A program made the position numbers and the translations under genes. A stretch of DNA of 64,000 bases from Bradyrhizobium cosmicum. GTDB taxonomy: Bacteria; Pseudomonadota; Alphaproteobacteria; Rhizobiales; Xanthobacteraceae. Positions 28,505 through 39,000 of the stretch are shown here, piece by piece. The notes under the pieces were generated by a model. It saw only the letters and a list, made by a program, of their open reading frames with translations, was not told the DNA's origin and searched no databases. Location: NCBI RefSeq assembly GCF_007290395.2, contig NZ_CP041656.2:5828001-5892000 (forward strand), given 5' to 3'. Position 1 is the stretch's first letter, and each line of letters opens with the position of its first letter.

Positions 28505-28723
28505 ATGGACAAGCCTCCCCCGGAAGTGGCGGTTCGCCGCCTGCTAGGTGGGTTCGCGAGACGGCGGCGGCCCGTTCGGGGGCATTCGACAACGCCTCAC
28601 GCGACCGACAGCAACCCAAACCGCGAATTTGCCCGAACGGATCAAACGGCGATTTGGTTCTTCGTATTCCTGCCGATCTTTGTGCTGCTCTACGCGATCG
28701 TCGAGAAGATGCACGTAAAGTAA
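28505..28723 (+). CDS. possible small membrane protein, 72 aa
   Basis: The N-terminal 45 residues are basic and disordered-looking; the C-terminal part AIWFFVFLPIFVLLYAIVEKMHVK is one transmembrane helix with a short positive tail. The ribosome site is weak. It lies eight bases after the preceding small gene and could be translated with it. It could also be a relic. Confidence 0.33.
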   Translation: MDKPPPEVAVRRLLGGFARRRRPVRGHSTTPHATDSNPNREFARTDQTAIWFFVFLPIFVLLYAIVEKMHVK

Positions 28724-28768
28724 CCATCAGCGAGCGGCAGAGCGACGCTCCGCCACTCGCTGAGCGAG

Positions 28769-29290
28769 TTACGCTGCGTGAGGATTGACGACGGTATACC
28801 CCCGTAGTGAGCGGGCGTGAATTCTCGTCGCGTGGCCGCCGGAATTGGCATCGTATGCCATCCACAGGTCTCCTTCGACGTGCTTTTCCAGGACGAAGAC
28901 ATGCCCATGCCGGGCCGCGACCATTCCAGGGGCCGGTGACGTGCGTGGAAAGCGAAGCCAGTTTGAGGCGAGGTTCAGCTCTGGAACTATGCGGCCGAAC
29001 ACGCGAATTGCAGCGCCGCAGCCGCAGAAAGAGCGCGGACATCCGGTGGGACGGCCTCCTACGATTTGAGCTTCCGCGGCGTCAGCACTAGCGAAAGAGC
29101 TGCGCATGACAGCGGTCCTTTGCACAAGCCGAGGGCGCCCGATGCCCGTCTCCTGGCGTGGTGACGACGAGAAGTCGCAAGGCATCGTCACATTGCATTC
29201 GCGCGGGTGAACGGTCTGGCTTGGGCGGGCTTCCGAACCAAAACAACTAAGTCCAATGAAAATCGACGCAACAGCTACTCTTCTAAACAT
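28769..29290 (-). CDS. exported hypothetical protein with conserved GCPRSFCGCG motif
   Basis: A 173-aa protein with a signal peptide (FRRVAVASIFIGLSCFGSEA). The mature part ends with a compact domain: GRPTGCPRSFCGCGAAIRVFGR, NLASNWLRFPR, then VFVLEKHVEGDLWMAYDANSGGHATRIH. The cysteines and the HGHV/YDANSGG blocks recall CHAP-like or other papain-fold domains seen in conserved Bradyrhizobium secreted proteins. Assignment to that fold is tentative. The start has GGAG six bases before the ATG. It is one of the few intact genes in this decayed stretch. Confidence 0.68.
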   Translation of the reverse strand: MFRRVAVASIFIGLSCFGSEARPSQTVHPRECNVTMPCDFSSSPRQETGIGRPRLVQRTAVMRSSFASADAAEAQIVGGRPTGCPRSFCGCGAAIRVFGRIVPELNLASNWLRFPRTSPAPGMVAARHGHVFVLEKHVEGDLWMAYDANSGGHATRIHARSLRGYTVVNPHAA

Positions 29291-29349
29291 GCAGTGCTCC
29301 TTGATGAGCCTGCCCCGAACGAAGTTGTTAATGCGAATTTGGCGAAAAT

Positions 29350-29585
29350 GTGCCGGAAACGACCGGCGCTGACCTCGGGATCCGCACCTATCCAAGCCCG
29401 GGATGGTGCCTGGTCCAGGATGACCGTGTCCACATCGAGAAAATCAATGCCTCGTTTCTGTTCAAGGCCACCGGGCCAGGGTTGGCGCAGGCATCAAGTA
29501 CGCGATCGAGAAAGACTGGCTCGAGCTGCACGAAACCGGCGCCTTTGTGCGGCTACTAGCGCCCGAAGGCCTGCTCACGAGTTAA
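29350..29585 (+). pseudogene. frameshifted small hypothetical gene
   Basis: One frame reads RTYPSPGWCLVQDDRVHIEK and NASFLFKATGPGLAQ. After about position 29491 the coding potential passes to another frame, reading IKYAIEKDWLELHETGAFVRL and a stop. Restoring one G in GCGCAG-GCATC would join them into a roughly 78-aa protein. It is a recent frameshift or a sequencing error. Confidence 0.62.
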
Positions 29586-29847
29586 GCCGAATCTTGCGGC
29601 GGCGATTCGGTCGGCTTCATCTGCTGCTTCTGCAGTTGCTCTTCGGCGTAAGTCACGATCATGCGCCGCACGACCGCCACGGGATTGCCCGAGGATCCAC
29701 TTGAGAAGGTGGGGCCACGACAAGCAAGACGACGAACAAGTTCTCGCCGAGGTCTGCGCCCGTGCGGTTCAGGTGGTTCTTGATCACGCAGCGAGCATGA
29801 ACAACCCGCCATGGCGGGCACAACTTGGACCAAATGGCCTCCGGCAA
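29582..29847 (-). pseudogene. probable frameshifted small hypothetical gene
   Basis: On the minus strand one frame gives VHARCVIKNHLNRTGADLGE and NLFVVLLVVAPPSQ. The next gives VAVVRRMIVTYAEEQLQ ending SPPQDSA and a stop. Together they look like one short exported or anchored protein broken by a frameshift near 29700. No convincing start is present. It overlaps the end of the preceding relic by a few bases. Confidence 0.38.
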
Positions 29848-30071
29848 ACCCGGTTCAATCTTTGGCCTGTGTCGTCTCGCGGTGCGACCTTAGCGCCAAC
29901 CGCTGACATCGAAATAAGCCCCTTGTGCGCATTGTAGTCTGTAGGCAGCTCGCCCGCACGATCGACGGCATGGATTGCAATGGGTATCGTTGTTCCACGA
30001 CTCGAATTGCCTTTCCGCAACTCGGCTGGTTCTGGCGGGGCTTCGGCCACCACGGCATCGGATGCTGCGCA
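29848..30071. other. spacer downstream of the NRPS gene
   Basis: About 220 bases with no coding sign and no clear terminator hairpin. Confidence 0.4.
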
Positions 30072-33000
30072 TCAATGATGTTCAAGTCTCTGGATGGCCT
30101 TGGAGCTGCCACGTGTTTCGCGTCTGCGCTGCATCATGTCTCTCCGAAGCTGTCCCCGGCTCTGCTCCGGCGACCCCGCAACGAGACCGGGATCGGTCCC
30201 GGAACTGGCGATGGCAGCAGCTAAGCTGCCCAACGTTGGATACTGGAACACACTAACCACCGACATCTTCAATCCCAACTCCGCGCGGATCTTTTCAACC
30301 ACTCGCACCATCATCAGGGAATTCGCTCCCATCTCGAAGAAGTTGTCGTCGATTCCAATCTCATTGACGCTCAGCAGGTCCTGAAAGATGGCTGCAAGCT
30401 TGCGCTCCACGTCTGTCGCAGGCGGAATGAACGGCGTGGCGGTCTCATGACGCACACCATCGGGTTCTGGTAAGGCTTGGCGGTCCAGTTTGCCATTAGG
30501 AGTCAGTGGCAGCATCTCTAGCAGCACGAATGCCGAAGGAATCATGTACTCCGGCAACATGCTGCGCAAATGTTGTCGCAGCGAGGGCAGAACATTCGTC
30601 CCAGAGGCGACGCGGAGCGCGGGGCGATTTGCGTAGGCGGACACGTCAGCCGCGGCGGGAGCATCGTCCGTCACCGCAATTTCTGCTGCCGCGCCGATCT
30701 CTCCTGTTACTTGTGCGGGTCTGAAGATGGCATCGAAATATCCCGGTCCTGCGGCAGACCACTCGATGGCCACCTCATAATTCGCATCGAGCACGCGCAC
30801 GTCCTCTGGATCGATGCCCGATGACGGGCTGATCGCTCCTAGGCGATTGGAGGGGAGGTGCGCCTGCAGCGCGCGCAACGCGGCCAGCGGCGGTGCGACC
30901 CGGGCGTTGGGGATACCGATGATGCGCAGCGCGGTCGCCTCGGACTGCACCATCGTCCTCAAGCTCTCCAGCGTGCACGGCTCGGGCGCCTTCCGGCTGC
31001 CCGTGACTATTGGCCTTCGCGGTATCCCGCCGCGCTTTCTGATCACCACGTCATAGCGGAAGCGAGTCATCTCGCTCGGCTCGCGGCCGTGCTTGAGCTC
31101 GACCTGCACGGTCTCGATGTCAGGAAGCCAGTGTCGAAGGGACGAGAACAGTTGGGGATCCAACACCAGTTCGGGCTCCTCCTCGAGCCGTTTGCGCAGC
31201 CGGGCCTGAAGCTCGCCTGCCGAAGCGTCGGCCGTGGTCTTCTGCAATTCGATCTCGCAGAGCATCACCTCCAGCAGCGCGCGGTGGCGCACATCGCCGA
31301 CAAAAATCGCGCCGCCTGGACTCAGCTTTTTCAGGGCGGCCGCCAGCACGTCCATGAGATACGCCACGTTCGGAAAATATTGGGCGACCGAATTGATGAC
31401 GATCGTGTCGAAGGGGCCGCCCTCGACGGCAGCCAGCGTGTCGCCGGCCCGTTGCTCCAAAACCACGTCGGCCAGACCTCGCCGCCCAACTTCGGCCTTT
31501 ACTCGCGCCAAGGCTGCGGCAGACAGATCGATGCCGTAATAAAGCTCGCAGTTCGGCGCGACACGGAAGAGAATCATCCCCGTCCCACAGCCGACCTCCA
31601 ATACCCGGCGGGGCTGCAGCTGCAGGATCCTCCCGGTCGTGCACTCAATCCATTCGCGCATCTGCGCTTCGGGAATCAGGTCGCCAGTATAGCTACTCCG
31701 CCACCCGGCGGTCTCGGAGTCGCCGCCATACTGGTAGGTCTCATCCCAGATCGTTCCCCAGTGACCAGTTGTTGGAGCACCGCCCTGAGTGGACGCGACG
31801 ATGTAAGCGACGAGCTGCAGCACGCCAGTCGCGTCGGGTCTGGCCACTACCGCACTCTGTCGCACCGAGGGATGGCGGTTCAATGCGGCCTCGATCTCGC
31901 CCGGCTCGATTCGGTGGCCGCGGATCTTAACCTGATGGTCGAGACGTCCGAGGTGCGCAAGCGTGCCGTCGGGCAACCACTGCCCGAGATCCCCGGTTCG
32001 GTATAGACGAGCTCCAGAATCGCTGTAAGGATCAGGGACGAAGCGCTCTTTGGTCAGCTGCGGTTGTTCGAGATAGCCCCTGGCCAAACCTGCGCCGCCA
32101 ATCACGATCTCACCTGGGACGCCGACTGGCAGCGATCGCAAGGCTCGATCGACGACATACACCCTGGTATTCGCAATCGGTCTTCCGATCGTAATGGCGT
32201 CACCGGCATCCCTCACTGGACTGATCGTTGACCAGATACATGTCTCCGTGGGGCCGTACATATTACGGATTTCGCCCTGATAGCGTTGTCTCAATCGCTC
32301 GACCAATGTCTGCGGCAGCGGCTCGCCGCCCAGGAGCAGCATGCGCAGCGAGCTCAGCGCGTCGAGCGAAGCGTCGTCAGATACCAGCATGCTCGCGAGC
32401 GACGGCGTGGCCTGAAGGTGAGAAACGCCATGGCGACGAATCTGCGAAACAATATCCTGATCGGGCTCGGTTGGGATCTCTGTGACGGACGGATTGGCCA
32501 GGCGACGCAACTCATCCAGATAGGGAAGGCTCGCCAGCACATCGTCGGCCGAAACACCGAAATCGATCAGGCAGGCGATCTCGTCGACGCCGAACTGTTT
32601 CAGCTTATCGATCATCGCCAGGCACGAGCTCGGTGATCCAAACAGGCCCGCGGTCTTGAAGTATCGCTCGAACGCGTGCTCCATGATGACATTGAGTTCC
32701 TCGGCGTCGAGTTCCGCGAGGTTCATCGGTTGCGCGGCCGTTGCTTGCCGATCATCGCCCTTCGCAAATGCCGTTAACTCCCATCGCATCTTGGAGATGA
32801 GGTCGGTCGAGGTCTTGAGGTATTCCAGGAACGGACCTCGCACCTTGCTGCGGACCGCTGCCGCGTCGGGACCTACAAAGGTGTGCAGCATGAGGGTAAC
32901 GACCCCTGCTCCGTCGTGGCCGGCGTCGATCCAAGCCTTGCGATAGACCGCGATATTCTCGACGAGTTCCTCTGACTTCATCACCAGTAGGTTTGTCAGC

Positions 33001-35648
33001 ACGTTGGCGCCTAACCGTCCGGCCAGCGCGAAAGTGTCCGGATGCGAGCTCGCGGTCACCCACATTTTGGGCTCGCGCTGCACCGGAGGCGGAAAAGTCT
33101 TTATTTCGACAATCTGGCCGTCGCCACCAACCGCCTTGACCGCCTCGCCGCGCCAGAGCGCTTTCACGGTCTCAATGCCGCTGGCCAGCAGTTCGCGGCG
33201 GTTTTTGTAATTCTCCGGATACAGCACGAAGTCGCGGGCGTGCCATCCGGACGCGAAGCTAAGTCCGACGCGGCCGTTGGAAAGGTTGTCGACGACGGAC
33301 CATTCTTCCGCGACACGGATCGGGTTGTGCAGCGGCAACACCACGCTCCCGGCCCGGATGCCTATGCGCCGGGTAATAGCTGCGACTGCTGCGCCGGTCA
33401 GCGCGGCATTCGGATACAGGCCGCCGAAGGGATGGAAGTGGCGTTCCGGCGTCCACACGGCGGAGAAGCCATGCTCATCGGCATACTTGGCGCCTTCGAG
33501 CAACAGGTGGTACTTGCCGCCGCCACCCTCGGCCGCATCGGCGGCGAAGTAGAACAGGCTGAAATCGATCGGTCTGGCGCTCGATGCCGTGCTTGCCGCC
33601 CCGCGCGCGAGCCGCTCGGGCTCATGCTGGATGACCACTTTAAAGCCGCGCGCCAGCGTCCAGAACAGCTCCAATACCGAAATGTCGAACGAGATGCTGG
33701 TGGTCGCGAGCCACACGCCCGGCTCCGTCCCCAATGCCTGGTCCATGGCTTCAAAGAAATTGGTGACGTTGCGGTGCTCGAGCATCACCCCCTTGGGACG
33801 TCCGGTGGAGCCGGATGTGAAGATGACATAGGCAAGATTTTCGCCTGACACCGCCACGTGCGGCCGATCCGCCTCCCCCGCCTCCCTGCCCGCGTCAACG
33901 CACAGAGCGCGGGTGTGCGGCGGCAGCGCGCTGACCAGGTTCGCCGTCGTGACCACCACGTCAGCGCGGGAGTCCTCGATCATGAGCGCGATCCGCTCAC
34001 CGGGGTACGAAGGATCCATCGGCACATAGGCTGCACCGGCCTTTAGGACGCCAAGCATACCGATCATCATTTCGGCTGATCGCTCGACGTAGATTCCGAT
34101 CATCTGGTCCGGTTTCGCACCATTAGCGATCAGTGCTTGGGCGACATGGTTTGCGCGCAGATCAAGTTCGCGGTAGGTCAGCGAGCGGGAACCGTCAACC
34201 AGCGCCACCTTGTCAGGTGTACGATCAACCTGCGCTTCAAACGCCTCATGCACACAGTGGGGCTCCGGCAGCGGTCTCTCGGTATTGTTCCAGATCCCGA
34301 ATATCGAACCGACGTCCTGCGACGGCAGCCGCGGCAGGTCGCCGAGCCTGGCCTCCGGCTGATCGGCAATAGCGATAAGGATCGCCTGAAACAGATCGCC
34401 GATGCGCTCAGCGGCGACCGGCTCAAAAGAGTTCGTGTCGTATGACAATTTGAAGGTCAGTTGAGGGCCGTCATAGGCCATCACGTTGAGCGGAAAATTG
34501 GTTTGGTCGTGCAGGGCGAAGTCCCGACGCCGCCATTCCGGACCGAACGACTTCAGGCGCGCATCGTCCGTTTGCGAATTGAAGACGATTATGGTGTCAA
34601 AAAGCGACTGTCCGCGAGGCACCTCGCTGAAGCGAAGGATATCGACGAGCGGCGTGTGTTCAAACTGGCGCAGTTCGAGGTGCTGCTCACGCAGTTGGCA
34701 GCATAACTCCAGCACCGGCAGTTCGGAGGGCAATTTGACCCGGATCGGCACGGTATTGATGAACAGCCCAATAGCACGATCTGCGCCTTCCATAGACGAC
34801 CGGCGGCCGGCCCTGGTCAGTCCATAAACGACATCCTCCTGGGCCGAAAACGCCGAAAGCACGAGCGACCAGGCGACCTCGACAAGGACGGACGTCCGCA
34901 GTGAGGCCCGCGCGGAGAGATCATGCAGTTTCCCAGTGTCGGCAAGCGATAGCGCGAATTCCAGCGTGGCGTGACTTGCGGCGGCCCGCGCATCCGAAGT
35001 AGCAATCCGCAGCGTTTCGAGATTGGTCGGAGTGCGGAAGCCGGCCAGAAAGCTGCGCCAGTACGCCTCGGCGGCCGATGCGTTCGTTGCAAGGTGCCGC
35101 TGAAGCCAGGCGATATGCTCGCGGTAAGCCAGACGCTGCTCGAACGACGGCTGCGCGCCGCGCGCCATCGCTGCATAAACGTCAAACACCTCCTTCACGA
35201 CGAAGGCGTAGCAGGAGTCCAGGATGGCGTGCGAATATGTGAAAACTAGTCGGCGGCGATCGGCGGCGAGATGCAGCACCGTCACGCGCCAGAGCGGCGC
35301 AACGTCGAGAGCGAAGGCCCGCGATCGATCCTCGGCCAGGAAACTTCTTAGCGCCTCTTCCTGCTGCCCGGCCGTCATCCCCGACAAGTCACGCGTCTCG
35401 AACCGCACCGCGACCTCGCCCACGACCTCTTGTTGCGGAACCTTCATGCCTTCCCAACGGAACCGAGTCCGCAGGATCGGGTGTCGTTTCGCGACCATGG
35501 CCCAAGCTTCGGGGAAGAGGTTGTCGTCGATCGGCTCGTCGAGCCATATCTCAAGCTGTTCGACGTCCACGCCCGGAGTACGCGCCTCGAGGTGATGGAA
35601 CAGCATACCCTGCTGGAGCGGCGAGAGAGGATAACTGTCCTGAGGCAT
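30072..35648 (-). CDS. non-ribosomal peptide synthetase, C-A(LLM)(MT)-PCP, predicted glycine
   Basis: Single-module NRPS of 1858 aa. A condensation domain (1-430) has its catalytic SHAILDS at about 139-145. The adenylation domain starts near 455, with FTSGSTGRPKG (A3) and FDISVLELFW (A4). A luciferase-like FMN monooxygenase (about 690-1045; IDFSLFYFAAD, WTPERHFHPFGGLYPN, GRVGLSFASGWH) interrupts it before A5. It resumes with NMYGPTETCIW (A5, near 1129), YRTGDLG (A7) and KIRGHRIEPGEIE (A8). A SAM methyltransferase (about 1300-1520; VLEVGCGTGM near 1348) follows, then A9/A10 (LPEYMIP, NGKLDR) and a carrier domain with the pantetheine serine in GANSL near 1774. Pocket residues read D-I-L-Q-L-G-M-I-W-K, one change from the published glycine code. 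There is no thioesterase. The start has GGGAG before the ATG. Confidence 0.95.
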   Translation of the reverse strand: MPQDSYPLSPLQQGMLFHHLEARTPGVDVEQLEIWLDEPIDDNLFPEAWAMVAKRHPILRTRFRWEGMKVPQQEVVGEVAVRFETRDLSGMTAGQQEEALRSFLAEDRSRAFALDVAPLWRVTVLHLAADRRRLVFTYSHAILDSCYAFVVKEVFDVYAAMARGAQPSFEQRLAYREHIAWLQRHLATNASAAEAYWRSFLAGFRTPTNLETLRIATSDARAAASHATLEFALSLADTGKLHDLSARASLRTSVLVEVAWSLVLSAFSAQEDVVYGLTRAGRRSSMEGADRAIGLFINTVPIRVKLPSELPVLELCCQLREQHLELRQFEHTPLVDILRFSEVPRGQSLFDTIIVFNSQTDDARLKSFGPEWRRRDFALHDQTNFPLNVMAYDGPQLTFKLSYDTNSFEPVAAERIGDLFQAILIAIADQPEARLGDLPRLPSQDVGSIFGIWNNTERPLPEPHCVHEAFEAQVDRTPDKVALVDGSRSLTYRELDLRANHVAQALIANGAKPDQMIGIYVERSAEMMIGMLGVLKAGAAYVPMDPSYPGERIALMIEDSRADVVVTTANLVSALPPHTRALCVDAGREAGEADRPHVAVSGENLAYVIFTSGSTGRPKGVMLEHRNVTNFFEAMDQALGTEPGVWLATTSISFDISVLELFWTLARGFKVVIQHEPERLARGAASTASSARPIDFSLFYFAADAAEGGGGKYHLLLEGAKYADEHGFSAVWTPERHFHPFGGLYPNAALTGAAVAAITRRIGIRAGSVVLPLHNPIRVAEEWSVVDNLSNGRVGLSFASGWHARDFVLYPENYKNRRELLASGIETVKALWRGEAVKAVGGDGQIVEIKTFPPPVQREPKMWVTASSHPDTFALAGRLGANVLTNLLVMKSEELVENIAVYRKAWIDAGHDGAGVVTLMLHTFVGPDAAAVRSKVRGPFLEYLKTSTDLISKMRWELTAFAKGDDRQATAAQPMNLAELDAEELNVIMEHAFERYFKTAGLFGSPSSCLAMIDKLKQFGVDEIACLIDFGVSADDVLASLPYLDELRRLANPSVTEIPTEPDQDIVSQIRRHGVSHLQATPSLASMLVSDDASLDALSSLRMLLLGGEPLPQTLVERLRQRYQGEIRNMYGPTETCIWSTISPVRDAGDAITIGRPIANTRVYVVDRALRSLPVGVPGEIVIGGAGLARGYLEQPQLTKERFVPDPYSDSGARLYRTGDLGQWLPDGTLAHLGRLDHQVKIRGHRIEPGEIEAALNRHPSVRQSAVVARPDATGVLQLVAYIVASTQGGAPTTGHWGTIWDETYQYGGDSETAGWRSSYTGDLIPEAQMREWIECTTGRILQLQPRRVLEVGCGTGMILFRVAPNCELYYGIDLSAAALARVKAEVGRRGLADVVLEQRAGDTLAAVEGGPFDTIVINSVAQYFPNVAYLMDVLAAALKKLSPGGAIFVGDVRHRALLEVMLCEIELQKTTADASAGELQARLRKRLEEEPELVLDPQLFSSLRHWLPDIETVQVELKHGREPSEMTRFRYDVVIRKRGGIPRRPIVTGSRKAPEPCTLESLRTMVQSEATALRIIGIPNARVAPPLAALRALQAHLPSNRLGAISPSSGIDPEDVRVLDANYEVAIEWSAAGPGYFDAIFRPAQVTGEIGAAAEIAVTDDAPAAADVSAYANRPALRVASGTNVLPSLRQHLRSMLPEYMIPSAFVLLEMLPLTPNGKLDRQALPEPDGVRHETATPFIPPATDVERKLAAIFQDLLSVNEIGIDDNFFEMGANSLMMVRVVEKIRAELGLKMSVVSVFQYPTLGSLAAAIASSGTDPGLVAGSPEQSRGQLRRDMMQRRRETRGSSKAIQRLEHH

Positions 35649-36032
35649 GGTACTCCCAAGAGATCACCGCCGCCGGCCGCCTGGATCGCGAATAAAAGAG
35701 AGCGCAGCGTCAGCGGGGTATATTAATTGCCAGAAATAACATTAAATCAGCCCCAATATATCCATTATAGCCGACATGGCCGCAAGCAATTAAAACGAGC
35801 TTGATTTACGGTCCGTACGCCGGGGGCAAAAACGTCGTCGGCGAATTTACCTTACTTTCCGCCGTTTGAAAAAATATCGAGTTTATTAATCGCGTCCCAT
35901 GGACGGAGTGTGACAAATGCATAACGATTGCAACCGGCCGGCATTGCATGGCACCTCGCCAGTCAATCCGTATTTCATCTTAAACTATTCAAACATTTGC
36001 AGCTGATTTAAGCCCCCTTCGGAGCGAGCCCA
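35649..36032. promoter_or_regulatory. AT-rich divergent promoter region of the NRPS and PKS genes
   Basis: About 385 bases between the two start codons, clearly richer in A/T than the genes (for example around 35710-35800 and 35865-35890). Both genes must be driven from here. I could not identify convincing -35/-10 pairs or a regulator site beyond a short CCGGCCGG palindrome near 35935. Confidence 0.55.
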
Positions 36033-39000
36033 GTGCATGATCAAGTGATGTCAGCTGGAGGCAAAAGCGACAGCGAAGTGTCTTCAATCGCGATCATTGG
36101 CATGGCCGGACGATTCCCCGGCGCACCCAGCGTGACAAAATTCTGGGAGAACATTCGCGAGAGTCGTGAAAGCGTTCGTGTCTTCACCGAGCAGGAGCTA
36201 CTTGCCGTCGGCGAGCGCCCCGAAGTGCTGCGCGATCCGTCCTACGTCAAGGCGTGCGGCTATCTAGATGGCATCGATCAATTTGATGCATCATTTTTCG
36301 GCATCTCCCCCCGCGACGCCGCCGTGTTCGACCCGCAGCATCGCCTTTTTCTAGAATGCTCATCTGAAGCTTTCGAGGATGCTGGCTATGTCGGCGGAAA
36401 GATCGGCGGCCCGGTCGCCGTCTTTGCCGCATCAGGCGCAAGCGAATATTTTAGCTACAACCTCACGACCAATGAAGAGATCCTGCGCTCAATCGGCGCC
36501 TGGCTACTGCGACACACCGGCAACGATCCGAATTTCCTCGCAACGCGTGTATCTTACGAACTCGACCTGGTCGGTCCGAGCATGAATGTGCAAACGGCCT
36601 GCTCTTCATCGCTCGTTGCGGTTCATCTCGCCTGCCAAAGTCTGCTCAACGGCGAATGCGACGTGGCGCTGGCCGGCGCCTCCACCATTTACCCAGAGCA
36701 GAAAGGCTACTTGTACAGGCCGGGAGAAATCCTCTCTCCCGACGGACACTGTCGTCCATTCGATGCCCAGGCCGGCGGCACGGTAATGGCATCCGCCGTC
36801 GGCTGTGTCGTTCTCAAACGGCTCTCGGATGCCCTGCGCGATGAGGACTGTATCCGTGCGGTGATCCGCGGCTCAGCAATCAACAATGATGGCTCTGACA
36901 AGGTGGGATACCTTGCCCCCAGCATCAGCGGGCAGGCTCGGGTCATTTCCGAGGCGCTTGATCTCGCCGGTGTCGCGCCCGAAGAGGTGTCCTATATTGA
37001 GGCGCACGGCACAGGCACGATGATCGGCGACCCTATCGAGATCACGGCGCTAGTACAGGCTTTCGGCCCCAACGTCCAACGCCAGTCATGCGCGATCGGT
37101 TCGGTCAAATCCAACATCGGCCATGCCGGCGAGGCCGCAGGCATGTGCAGCCTGATCAAGACCGTTTGCGCGCTCGAGCAGCGCGAATTGCCGGCAACGC
37201 TGCACTATCAAACGCCCAATCCGCAGGCCGGTTTTTCCGACTCGCCATTCTTCGTCAACGCCAGCCTGCGGCCGTGGCCGGCGGCTCCTGGCCGGACGCG
37301 GATTGCAGGTGTCACGAGCCTCGGCGCGGGCGGCACCAACGCCCACCTCATCCTGGAAGAGGCCCCGCCCAGGCCACTGCACACGCCTAGGGATGCCGGA
37401 CCGCAATTGCTTCTTGTGTCGTCGCGAACCAACGCGGCCCTCGACGCTGCGACCCGGAATCTGGCCAACCATCTGCGGACGAACCCGAGACAGCCGCTCG
37501 ATGAGGTCGCATTCACGCTGATGGCCGGTCGCGAGGCCTTCGAGGTTCGTCGCTCTTTGGTGGCGCGCGACGCGGCCTCGGCGGCAGATCAATTGGAGGC
37601 CTGCGATCCGCAGCGCGTCTTCACGGGTAAGGCCGCGCGCGAACACACTTCGACGGTATTCCTCTTCCCCGGCGGTGGAGCACAATACGCCGGCATGAGC
37701 GCCGAGCTCTATGAGAAGGAACCGGTTTTCCGCGACGCATTGGATGCCTGCCTTGCGGTCGTTCAACCCCGCCTCACTGTCGATCTGCGCAGCTTGATGT
37801 TTCCACCTCCCGAGGCTGTGGCCGTGGCGGACAAGCAGCTGGAGGCTCCCTCTCTGGCGCTTCCTGCACTGTTGGCCGTCGAGTACGCCCTGGCGATGCT
37901 GCTGCGATCATGGGGCCTGATCCCCGCTGCTCTGATCGGCCACAGCGCCGGCGAGTACGCCGCCGCCTGTGCGTCGGGCGTGCTCACGATGCCGGATGCG
38001 ATGGCGCTGGTTGCGCTGCGCGGTAAGTTATTCGAGACGCTACCTCGCGGCGCGATGCTGTCGGTCGCATTATCCGAGGAGCAGGTACGGTCGCGACTTG
38101 GAAACGACCTTTCGCTGGCTGCTGTGAACGGACCTTCGCTTTGCGTCGCATCAGGCCCGATAGACGCGATCACGCAGCTTGAGGCCGAGCTTGCTGCGGA
38201 GCAGATCGAACATACTCGCATTCACATCAACGTCGCCGCACACTCATCGATGCTTGAGCCGGTCCTGTCGGAGTTCGAGCGCTTCTGCCGAACTATTCGG
38301 TTCCAGAAGCCGGCGATCCCGTTCGTTTCGAACTTGACAGGGACCTGGATCACCGACGCCGAAGCGATGGACCCGGCCTATTGGGTCCGTCATCTGCGAA
38401 ACACTGTTCGGTTCGACCAGGGCGCCCGGATGGTGCTGGGGAGCGGCAGTCGAGCGCTGTTGGAAGTCGGACCTGGCCGCACGCTTGCCAGCCTTTGCAG
38501 GCAGCAGCCCAGCAAAGCCGCGGTGGTTACGACCTCGCTACGTCATCCCAACGAAGCGGCGTCGGACGTTGCCTTCCTGAAGGAGGCGATAGGCCGACTC
38601 TGGGTCGCCGGCATCGAGATCGATCCCTCCAGTTTCTTCGCGCGGACTTCACAACGCCGAGTGCCGCTGCCAACCTATCCCTTCGAAAGGCAGCGGTACT
38701 GGATCGATAAGGGCGTACAGGCCCCACACAGCACCTCGCTGACGCGGCAGCCCGATCTGGGCCGATGGTTCTCGGCGCCCTCGTTCGTGCGTTCCGCGCC
38801 CTCCGCGCAGCTTCCGGAAGAAGAGCTTCGCAAGCCGTGGCTTGTTATCACCGACAATTCACCGCTGGCTACCGCAATCGTCAAACGCCTGCGCGCATCC
38901 GGCGCACGGGTTGCCACGGTCACAGCCGCGCCCCAGTTTGCAGAGCGCGGCGCACTCAGCTTCACGATCGATCCAGAAAGCGCCGCCGATTACTCCAGAC

